A stretch of 64,000 nt of DNA. Source: Pseudomonadales bacterium. Its GTDB lineage: Bacteria; Pseudomonadota; Gammaproteobacteria; Pseudomonadales; Azotimanducaceae. The notes beneath the pieces were generated by a model. It made no database searches, was not told where the DNA came from, and was given only the letters and a program-made list of their open reading frames with translations. Positions 57,811 to 64,000 of the stretch are shown here, one piece after another. The translations under genes were made by a program, and so were the position numbers. The stretch lies in contig JAJDVW010000019.1 in NCBI GenBank assembly GCA_022825925.1, positions 1 to 64,000 on the forward strand, read 5' to 3'. How positions within the stretch are numbered: the first letter of the stretch is position 1; the number at the start of each line of letters is the position of its first letter.

Positions 57811-59496
57811 TTACATGCGTTCGACCGTCTCGATGCCGAGGAGGTCGAGCCCTCGGTGCAGCGTTTCCGCCGTCAGCGCGCAGAGCTTGAGGCGGCTCTC
57901 GCGCAGCCCGCCGGGCGCGTCGAGGACGGGGCACGCCTCGTAGAACCGCATGAAGCGGCTCGCGAGTTCGTAGAGGTACGTGCAGAGGAGGTGCGGCAGG
58001 GCCTCGCTCGCGACCTGCTCCAGGGTCTCCTGGAAGCGCAGCAGCAGCACCGCCAGGCGCCGCTCCTCGGGCTCCACGACGGCCGGTGCGGCCTCGAGAA
58101 CGTCGGGCGACACGCCGGCGCGGCGGAAGATGCTCCGGATCCGCGCGTAGGCGTACTGCAGGTAGGGCGCGGTGTTACCGTCGAAGGAGAGCATCGTGTC
58201 CCAGTCGAAGACGTAGTCGCTCGTGCGGTTCTTCGAGAGGTCCGCGTACTTCACCGCGCCGATGCCCACCGCGCGGGCCACGCGGTCGGCCTCGGCGCCG
58301 GTCAGGTCCGGGTTCTTCTCCGCCACCAGCGCCCGCGCCCGCTGCACGGCCTCGTCGAGCAGGTCGGCGAGCTTCACCACGCCGCCCGTGCGCGTCTTGA
58401 AGGGCCGGCTGTCCTGGCCGAGGATCGCGCCGAAGGGGTGGTGTTCGAGGCTGCAGTCCTCCGCGACGAACCCGGCTTTCCGCGCCACCGCGAAGAACTG
58501 GCGGAAGTGCAGCGACTGCCGCGCGTCGGTGAAGTAGAGCACGCGGTCGGCGCGGTAGTGGTCCGTGCGCAGGCGCGCCGCCGCGAGGTCCGAGGTGGCG
58601 TAGAGGTAGCCCCCGTCGCGCTTCTGCACGATGACCGGTGCCTCGAACCCGTCGAGGAACACGCACTTCGCGCCGTCGGACTCGGTGAGGAGGCCCGCCC
58701 GGTCCAGGTCCGCGACGACCTTCGGCAGCGCGTCGTTGTAGCGGCTCTCGGCGTCCAGGTCGTCGTCGGTCAGCGTGATCCCGAGGGTGTCGTACACCGC
58801 GCGGCAGTGGGACAGCGAGATGTCGATGAAGCGGCGCCAGTAGCCCCGGACGACCTCGTCCCCGCGCTGCAGGTCGACCACCGCGCGACGGGCCCGGTCC
58901 GCGAAGTCCGGGTCCGCGTCGAACCGCTTGCGCGCCTCGGCGTAGAAGACCTCCAGGTCCTTCAGCTCCGCGGCGTGCTCCTGGCGGTCTTCGAGATGTG
59001 CGACCAGCATGCCGAACTGCGTGCCCCAGTCGCCGACATGGTTCTGCCGGATCACGTCGTGGCCCAGTGCCTCGAGGATCCGTGCCATGGCGTCGCCGAT
59101 CGTGGTGCGCAGGTGGCCGACGTGCATCTCCTTGGCCAGGTTCGGCGAGGAGTAGTCCAGCACGACCCGGTCCGGGCGCCCCGTGCGCTCGATCTCGACG
59201 TTGCCGAGGCGCTCGGACAGGAACGCGCCGGAGAGCGTGATGTTGACGAACCCCGGTCCGGCGACCTCCACCTGCTCGGCGATGTCCGGGTCCGCGTCCG
59301 TGAACGCCTCGGCGACGTCCGTGGCGAGGGCGCGCGGGTTCGTGCGCAGCCGCTTGGCGGCCGCCATCGCGCCGTTCGCCTGGTAGTCCCCGAACTCCGG
59401 CCGCGCCGCGGGGCGCAGCATCGGCTCGGGATCCGCGACGCCCGCCGCGCGGAACGCGTCCCCGACGCGCCCCGAGAGAAACCCCCGCAGGTTCAC
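57811..59496 (-). CDS. argS: Arginyl-tRNA synthetase (561 aa)
   Basis: ArgS is a class I synthetase. The N-terminal Add1 domain has GDYQANGAMAAAKRL. The HIGH-like motif is SPNLAKEMHVGHLRTT, followed by HVGDWGTQFGML. The C-terminal anticodon-binding helical domain includes APYLQYAYARIRSI and DLLGIETVERM. The start is read as GTG at 59496, giving the usual family length. It follows the cold-shock-domain gene by five bases. Confidence 0.96.
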   Translation of the reverse strand: MNLRGFLSGRVGDAFRAAGVADPEPMLRPAARPEFGDYQANGAMAAAKRLRTNPRALATDVAEAFTDADPDIAEQVEVAGPGFVNITLSGAFLSERLGNVEIERTGRPDRVVLDYSSPNLAKEMHVGHLRTTIGDAMARILEALGHDVIRQNHVGDWGTQFGMLVAHLEDRQEHAAELKDLEVFYAEARKRFDADPDFADRARRAVVDLQRGDEVVRGYWRRFIDISLSHCRAVYDTLGITLTDDDLDAESRYNDALPKVVADLDRAGLLTESDGAKCVFLDGFEAPVIVQKRDGGYLYATSDLAAARLRTDHYRADRVLYFTDARQSLHFRQFFAVARKAGFVAEDCSLEHHPFGAILGQDSRPFKTRTGGVVKLADLLDEAVQRARALVAEKNPDLTGAEADRVARAVGIGAVKYADLSKNRTSDYVFDWDTMLSFDGNTAPYLQYAYARIRSIFRRAGVSPDVLEAAPAVVEPEERRLAVLLLRFQETLEQVASEALPHLLCTYLYELASRFMRFYEACPVLDAPGGLRESRLKLCALTAETLHRGLDLLGIETVERM

Positions 59497-59501
59497 CGGG
59501 T

Positions 59502-59954
59502 TCAGTCGCCGTCGGGCGACACGTCCTCGGCCTGCCAGCCCTTGCTGCGCTCGACCGCGACGAACGTCACGCGCTGGCCGTCGCGCAGGTTCCCGCGCCG
59601 GTCGCCGTCGGAGCGTATCGAGCGGTGATGGACGAATATCTCGTCGCCGTCCTCGCGGATGACGAAGCCGAACCCCTTCGAGCGGCTGAACCACTTGACC
59701 GTGCCGGTCTCCCTGGGTCCGCGGGCCGCCGCCGGGCGCGCCTTCGAACGCGCTGCCCGCGGCGCCCGGGAGCGCGTGCGGCGCGTGGTCCGGCCGATGC
59801 GCATCGCGGCGAGCCCGGACACCAGGCACGCGAGGAACACCACCGCCAGCAGGCCCAGGTAGCTGCCCCCGAGGAGCCACCGGTTTGCTTCCGCCGCGAC
59901 CACGGCGAGCAGGGCGGCGATCGCCGCCGCCGTGAGGAACCTTTGCGCGGTCAC
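59502..59954 (-). CDS. Membrane-tethered cold-shock-domain protein (150 aa)
   Basis: Two membrane helices (about residues 8-22 and 30-47) are followed by a basic linker rich in Arg and Ala (about 50-78) and a C-terminal cold-shock domain. The CSD carries both RNA-binding motifs: GTVKWFSRSKGFGFVIREDG (RNP1 region) and EIFVHHRSI (RNP2). Ordinary Csp proteins are about 70 aa and soluble, so this is a fusion that would hold an RNA-binding domain at the inner face of the membrane. The start GTG at 59954 overlaps the cyclophilin stop. Confidence 0.85.
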   Translation of the reverse strand: MTAQRFLTAAAIAALLAVVAAEANRWLLGGSYLGLLAVVFLACLVSGLAAMRIGRTTRRTRSRAPRAARSKARPAAARGPRETGTVKWFSRSKGFGFVIREDGDEIFVHHRSIRSDGDRRGNLRDGQRVTFVAVERSKGWQAEDVSPDGD

Positions 59955-60508
59955 GGCCGCCGGTACGCCTTCGTGATGACGACCGGCTCGACGGGCACGT
60001 CCCGCATGCCCATCCTGGCGCCCGTCTTCGTGCGCTCGATCTCGTGCGCCGCGTCCATGCCTTCGATGACGCGCCCGAAAACCGTGTAGCCGGGCCGCCC
60101 GGGCCGGTAGTTGAGACTGTCGTTGTCGCTCATGTTGATGTAGAACTGCGCGCCCGCCGAGTCCGGGTCCGACGTGCGCGCCATCGAGAGCGTGTAGCGG
60201 TCGTTCGCGACGCGGTTGCTCGACTCGTTCTCGACGGTGCGGGGCGCCTCGCGGTACTCCATGTCCGCCGTGTGGCCGCCGGCCTGGATGACGAAGCCCT
60301 CGATGACCCGGTGGAAGATCAGGCCGTCGTAGAAGCTCGAGTCGACCAGGTCGAGGAAGTTCGCCACGGTCTTGGGGGACTTGTCCTCGAAGAGCTCGAC
60401 GGCGAGGTCCCCCATGCTGGTCTCCAGGACGACGACCGGATTGTCGGCCATCGCCGTGGCGGACAGCAGTCCGGCGACGAGTCCGAGGTGACGGGGTGCG
60501 TGTTTCAT
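59951..60508 (-). CDS. Periplasmic peptidyl-prolyl isomerase, cyclophilin type (185 aa)
   Basis: This is a PpiA-like foldase. A signal peptide (HLGLVAGLLSATAMA) is followed by the cyclophilin fold with FHRVIEGFVIQAGG, MARTSDPDSAGAQFYI and YTVFGRVIEGMD. GGAGAACAGGG precedes the ATG at 60508. It overlaps pdxJ by four bases. Confidence 0.93.
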   Translation of the reverse strand: MKHAPRHLGLVAGLLSATAMADNPVVVLETSMGDLAVELFEDKSPKTVANFLDLVDSSFYDGLIFHRVIEGFVIQAGGHTADMEYREAPRTVENESSNRVANDRYTLSMARTSDPDSAGAQFYINMSDNDSLNYRPGRPGYTVFGRVIEGMDAAHEIERTKTGARMGMRDVPVEPVVITKAYRRP

Positions 60509-61302
60509 TCCCTGTTCTCCTTGCTGATTCCCTGTGCGATCGCATCGAGGTACCTGCCGACCGCCGCCGACAGACCCCATTCCAGCGCGTCCGCCGTGAG
60601 GGCGTGACCGATCGACACTTCCGCGATCCCGCCCATGGCCACGAAGCGCGCCAGGTTGTCCAGGTTGAGGTCGTGCCCGGCATTGACCCCAAGGCCGAGT
60701 TCGCCGGCGTATCGCGCGGCTTCGCGGTAGACCCGGCGGCTCTCCTCCGCGTCCCTGCCCTCGGGCCCGCACCGCTCGACGATCTCGGCGTACGGGCCCG
60801 TGTAGAGTTCGATCCGGTCGGCGCCGCAGCCGGCCGCACCGCCGATCTGTTCCCGGACGGGGTCCACGAAGAGACTCACCCGGGCGCCCCAGCCCCGGTA
60901 GCGGGCGACCACCGCGGCCATCCGGTCCGCGTCCTCCCGGTCCGAGAGGTCCCATCCGTGGTCGGACGTCAGTTGGCCGTCCGCGTCCGGCACCAGCGTC
61001 GCTTGGTGCGGACGCGCGGACTCGATCAGGCTGTCGAAGCCAGGATACCCGTTGTCGCGCGGCCCCGCGTAGGGATTGCCCTCGATGTTGAACTCGATCT
61101 CAGGATGGCCGCGGAGCACGTCCGCAAGCTCCGCGACGTCGTCCGGGCGGATGTGGCGCTGGTCGGGACGGGGATGCGCCGTGACGCCCTGGGCGCCCGC
61201 GGCGATGACGGTGCGGGCCGCGTCCACCACGGACGGCCGCGCCCCTGCGCGCGCGTTGCGCAGCCAGGCGACCTTGTTGAGGTTGACCGAGAGCGCCGTC
61301 AC
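60505..61302 (-). CDS. pdxJ: Pyridoxine 5'-phosphate synthase PdxJ (265 aa)
   Basis: PdxJ condenses 1-deoxyxylulose 5-phosphate with 3-amino-2-oxopropyl phosphate to give pyridoxine phosphate. The TIM barrel starts LSVNLNKVAWLRNARAG and includes HPRPDQRHIR, EFNIEGNPY, RIELYTGPYAE and GHDLNLDNL, with the catalytic His/Glu residues. The start GTG at 61302 overlaps the SH3 gene stop. The genes here are linked by repeated four-base overlaps. Confidence 0.95.
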   Translation of the reverse strand: MTALSVNLNKVAWLRNARAGARPSVVDAARTVIAAGAQGVTAHPRPDQRHIRPDDVAELADVLRGHPEIEFNIEGNPYAGPRDNGYPGFDSLIESARPHQATLVPDADGQLTSDHGWDLSDREDADRMAAVVARYRGWGARVSLFVDPVREQIGGAAGCGADRIELYTGPYAEIVERCGPEGRDAEESRRVYREAARYAGELGLGVNAGHDLNLDNLARFVAMGGIAEVSIGHALTADALEWGLSAAVGRYLDAIAQGISKENRE

Positions 61303-61973
61303 GCCCAGGAATTGCGTCGCGGACGGGACTTGATGGCGACTCCGAGCATCAGCCCGACGAGCACCAGGCTCCCGCCGATCAGCATCCACTGCCGCTCCAC
61401 GTGCTGCTCCAGGCTGTCGCGCTGGGCGAGCAGGTCGTCCACCTCGGCGCGCAGGTTGGTGTTGAGCTGCACGAGGTCCCGGTTGCTCTCGAAGAGTCCG
61501 AGTCCCTCCTCGGAGGTGGCCCGGACGCTCTCCAGTTCCTGCTCGAGTCCCGCGTAGGCGCGCTGGAGGTCGGCGTGGGCCCGCTCGGTCTCCCGTGCGT
61601 TGGCCAGGGCCGCCGCGGCGTCGTCGCCCGCCAGCAGTCCCTCGAGTTCCGCGATCCGCTCCTCGGCGTCGGCCAACTGCATCCGCGCGATCGGCTCGCC
61701 CACGAGGTACTGATTTGGCAGCCAGCCTTCGTTGCCGCTCGGCAGGCGCACGTGGGTGAAGCCCGCGTCCTCGTCCACCTCCAGCGCCTCGACGACCGTG
61801 CCGGTGGGGAGGCCCCAGTGCAGGATGCGGTGCTCTCCGGACGGGCCGCTGCGCAGCGGCACGCGGTACTCGTCCGAGATGTACATCGTCGTCTGCGCAA
61901 CCGCCGAAAGCCCGGGCGCGACCAGGGCGGCGCAGGCGAGGGCGCACGCGAACCGCGTCAGGCGTCCGTTCAC
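61299..61973 (-). CDS. SH3-domain membrane protein, TIGR04211/YgiM type (224 aa)
   Basis: A signal peptide (about 1-27) is followed by a bacterial SH3 domain (TTMYISDEYRVPLRSGPSGE to EGWLPNQYL, about 28-92). A long coiled coil (about 97-195) and a C-terminal membrane helix (WMLIGGSLVLVGLMLGVAI) with a basic tail complete it. This is the YgiM-like layout. Function is not established; an envelope role is likely. It overlaps yciB and pdxJ by four bases each. Confidence 0.9.
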   Translation of the reverse strand: MNGRLTRFACALACAALVAPGLSAVAQTTMYISDEYRVPLRSGPSGEHRILHWGLPTGTVVEALEVDEDAGFTHVRLPSGNEGWLPNQYLVGEPIARMQLADAEERIAELEGLLAGDDAAAALANARETERAHADLQRAYAGLEQELESVRATSEEGLGLFESNRDLVQLNTNLRAEVDDLLAQRDSLEQHVERQWMLIGGSLVLVGLMLGVAIKSRPRRNSWA

Positions 61974-62545
61974 TGGCGCTCGGCTCCCTCAAGCGCCTCT
62001 TCTTCAGGCAAGTCCTCGGGCAACTGGCCGCTGGCGGCCAGGTATCCGACGCTGCCCACCGTGAGGACGACGGGGATCGCGAACGCGGACACGAGCTTGT
62101 ACGTGACCCAGGCCTGCTCGCTGAACCCGTAGGCCACCGCCAGGTTGGCTCCGCCCGCGGCCAGCATGGCGACGCCCCAGCCCCAGGTCAGGCGCGCCCA
62201 GGCCCGGTCGGCCAGCACGAGCACGCCTCCGAGCGCCTTCTGGATGTGGTCGCCGGTACCGACGTAACGGCTGCCGACGATCACGCCGGCCATGATCCAG
62301 TAGACGATGGTCGGCTTCCACTGGATGAAGGTCTTGTTCTGGAAGAGGAGCGTCAGCGCGCCGGACACCAGGGCGACCCAGATCACCACCCACATCTGCC
62401 GGCTGATCGGCCAGCCCCTCCACTTGAAGACGGCCAGTTGCACGACCGCGCTCCCCATCAGGGCCGCGGTCGCCACGAAGATGTCCGTGAACACGTAGAC
62501 CCCGACGAACGCCAGGACGGGGAGGAAATCGACCAACTGCTTCAT
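61970..62545 (-). CDS. yciB: Inner membrane septation protein YciB (191 aa)
   Basis: This is a five-helix inner membrane protein of the YciB/IspZ family, linked to septation and envelope integrity. MKQLVDFLPVLAFVGVYVFTDIF, FKWRGWPISRQMW and NKTFIQWKPTIVYW are the family markers. It is first in a leftward series to argS and divergent from the YciO-type gene, 21 bases away. Confidence 0.95.
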   Translation of the reverse strand: MKQLVDFLPVLAFVGVYVFTDIFVATAALMGSAVVQLAVFKWRGWPISRQMWVVIWVALVSGALTLLFQNKTFIQWKPTIVYWIMAGVIVGSRYVGTGDHIQKALGGVLVLADRAWARLTWGWGVAMLAAGGANLAVAYGFSEQAWVTYKLVSAFAIPVVLTVGSVGYLAASGQLPEDLPEEEALEGAERQ

Positions 62546-62566
62546 ATTTCACGGATAATAGCTCCT

Positions 62567-63178
62567 ATGAGCCAATTCTTCAGCGTCCATCCCACCCATC
62601 CCCAGGCACGGCTCCTGGCCCGCGCGGCCGAGATCGCCAAGGGCGGGGGCGTCATCGTGTACCCCACGGATTCGACGTACGCGCTGGGGTGCCACATCGG
62701 CGACAAGGCGGCGCTGGACCGGATCCGGGACATCCGCGGGCTGCATCCCCGGCACCACTTCACGCTCCTGTGCCGGGACCTGTCCGAGCTCGCGGCCTAC
62801 GCCATGGTCGACAACACCAGCTACCGCATCCTCAAGCACTACACGCCGGGACCCATCACCTTCATCCTGAAGGCGACGCGGGAAGTGCCGCGGCGGCTGA
62901 TGAGCCGGCGCCGGACGATCGGGCTGCGCGTGCCGGACAGTCCCGTCAGCCACGGCCTCCTCGCGCAGCTCGAGGAGCCGATGATGTCCACGACGCTGAT
63001 GCTGCCGGGCGACGAGTACCCGATGACCGAGGCGCCGGACATCCGCGACCGGCTCGAGGGTGTCGTGGACCTCATCGTCGACGGCGGACCCTGCCTGCGG
63101 GAGCTGACCACGGTCGTCGATCTCACCGACAGCCTGCCCCGGGTCACGCGGGCCGGGCTCGGCGACTTCGAGCTATAA
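62567..63178 (+). CDS. YrdC/Sua5-family protein, YciO type (203 aa)
   Basis: The fold is that of threonylcarbamoyl-AMP synthases: GGGVIVYPTDSTYALGCH, the RNA/ATP-binding GPITFILKAT, IGLRVPDSP and MSTTLMLPGDEYP. The subgroup resembles YciO, which is not the main tsaC, a role taken by 30908-31516. The exact role is uncertain. It lies 33 bases before trpS and is probably co-transcribed with it. Confidence 0.85.
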   Translation: MSQFFSVHPTHPQARLLARAAEIAKGGGVIVYPTDSTYALGCHIGDKAALDRIRDIRGLHPRHHFTLLCRDLSELAAYAMVDNTSYRILKHYTPGPITFILKATREVPRRLMSRRRTIGLRVPDSPVSHGLLAQLEEPMMSTTLMLPGDEYPMTEAPDIRDRLEGVVDLIVDGGPCLRELTTVVDLTDSLPRVTRAGLGDFEL

Positions 63179-63211
63179 TCGCCGCCGCGTGTTCACGACC
63201 ACCCCGTTCAC

Positions 63212-64000
63212 TTGAGCAGCACCGACTCGGACCGGCGGGTCGTATCCGGAATGCGGCCCACCGGCCGCATGCACATCGGCCACTACCACGGCGCACTCAA
63301 GAACTGGGTGCGGTTGCAGCACGAGTACGAGTGCCTCTTCTTCGTGGCCGACTGGCACGCGCTCACGACGCACTACCAGGAACCGGGCGTCATCGAGCAG
63401 CACGCGATCGACATGGTCGTGGACTGGCTCGCGGCCGGCATCAGCCCCGGCGCGTCGACCATCTTCGTGCAGAGCCGGGTGCCGGAACACGCGGAACTGC
63501 ACCTGCTGCTGTCGATGATCACGCCGGTGAGCTGGCTCGAGCGCGTGCCGACCTACAAGGAGCAGCAGCAGAAGCTCAAGGACAGGGACCTCTCGACCTA
63601 CGGTTTCCTGGGCTATCCCGTCCTGCAGGCGGCGGACGTGCTGATCTACCGGGCCGGCAAGGTCCCGGTGGGCGCGGATCAGGTGCCCAACATCGAGCTC
63701 ATGCGCGAGATCGCGCGCCGGTTCAACCACATCTACGGCCGCGAGCCGCGCTTCGAGGAACATGCCAGGGCGGCGGTGCGCAAGATGGGCCGCAAGGCCT
63801 CGCGGCTGTACCAGTCGGCGCGGCGCGACTACCTTGAGCGCGGCGACCGCGAGGCCCTCGAACGCGCCCGCGCCCTGTTGTCCGAACAGCAGAACCTCTC
63901 GATCGGCGACCGGGAGCGGCTGTTCGGATACCTCGAGGGCGGCGGCCGCATCGTGCTGGCCGAGACCCAGGCGCTCCTGACGGAGACGTCGGTCCTCCCG
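63212..64000 (+). CDS. trpS: Tryptophanyl-tRNA synthetase, 3' end outside window (>262 aa)
   Basis: This is a class I synthetase charging tRNA-Trp. The HIGH motif is GMRPTGRMHIGHYHGAL. FVADWHALTTHY, YGFLGYPVLQAADVLIY and VPVGADQVPNIELMREIARRFN follow. After GREPRFEE a helical insert of about 60 residues precedes TQALLTETS; pseudomonad-type TrpRS carry a similar insert. The KMSKS motif lies beyond the window. The start is read as TTG at 63212; a GTG or ATG at the right place is missing. Confidence 0.93.
   Translation, partial: MSSTDSDRRVVSGMRPTGRMHIGHYHGALKNWVRLQHEYECLFFVADWHALTTHYQEPGVIEQHAIDMVVDWLAAGISPGASTIFVQSRVPEHAELHLLLSMITPVSWLERVPTYKEQQQKLKDRDLSTYGFLGYPVLQAADVLIYRAGKVPVGADQVPNIELMREIARRFNHIYGREPRFEEHARAAVRKMGRKASRLYQSARRDYLERGDREALERARALLSEQQNLSIGDRERLFGYLEGGGRIVLAETQALLTETSVLP

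Noticed and set aside
63756..63970. Foreign insertion in TrpRS
   Set aside because: The roughly 60-residue helical insert after GREPRFEE is, from memory, also found in pseudomonad-type TrpRS, so it is a lineage feature.

Overview
The window is about 64 kb of very GC-rich (roughly two-thirds G+C) chromosomal DNA from a gammaproteobacterium. The evidence is the origin-proximal order parB-parA-rsmG-mnmG-mnmE-yidC-yidD-rnpA-rpmH | dnaA-dnaN-recF-gyrB, together with the def-fmt-rsmB-trkA / dprA-tsaC-aroE block, cytochrome c4, YciB and an AceE-type pyruvate dehydrogenase. Genes are packed tightly, many start at GTG or TTG, and neighbours often overlap by four bases (ATGA or GTGA). I see no rRNA, tRNA, CRISPR array or phage. 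The species cannot be named from the sequence alone; a free-living or host-associated marine lineage would fit.

Positions 1-6360 are an accessory flank. A complete IS1595-like element (716-2921) with near-perfect inverted ends, an exact 8-bp target duplication and four small passenger ORFs has split a PD-(D/E)XK/HEPN nuclease gene that follows a RusA-like resolvase gene. Three leftward genes (starts at 449, 3876 and 5768) share a repeated upstream block with a sigma70-type promoter. At 4084-4632 lies an apparent selenoprotein: a peroxiredoxin-like gene whose first active-site cysteine is a TGA codon followed by a SECIS-like hairpin.

Positions 6395-20910 are the replication-origin region. ParA/ParB, rRNA and tRNA modification, membrane insertion and RNase P genes run leftward. 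dnaA-dnaN-recF-gyrB run rightward from a putative oriC (14458-14942). Two parS sites, the likely ParB targets, are embedded in recF. Positions 20935-32316 hold lipid acyltransferases, heptose phosphatase, Tag, the TrkAH potassium system, translation-initiation genes, DprA, PurE, TsaC and AroE.

Positions 32313-36957 form an unusual haem-copper oxidase cluster (subunit II, subunit I, CtaA, CtaB, SCO). Subunit I has lost the His-His pair that binds CuB and also carries a one-base frameshift in this sequence. A two-gene ergothioneine module (egtB-egtD), a dioxygenase and polA follow; the 3'-5' exonuclease site of PolA is degenerate. Then come engB, cytochrome c4, dsbA and aceE.

Positions 48029-57714 are a second accessory stretch: a luciferase-like monooxygenase, an SDR, a divergent PhyH dioxygenase, a class III aminotransferase/phospho-lyase paired with an APH-type kinase, two tandem secreted sulfatases and an AbiE toxin-antitoxin pair. 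The right end (57811-64000) is housekeeping: argS, a membrane-tethered cold-shock-domain protein, a periplasmic cyclophilin, pdxJ, an SH3 protein, yciB, a YciO-type gene and the start of trpS. REP-like palindromes with GTAG heads are scattered in the intergenic gaps, and several of them supply the TAG stop codon of the adjoining gene.
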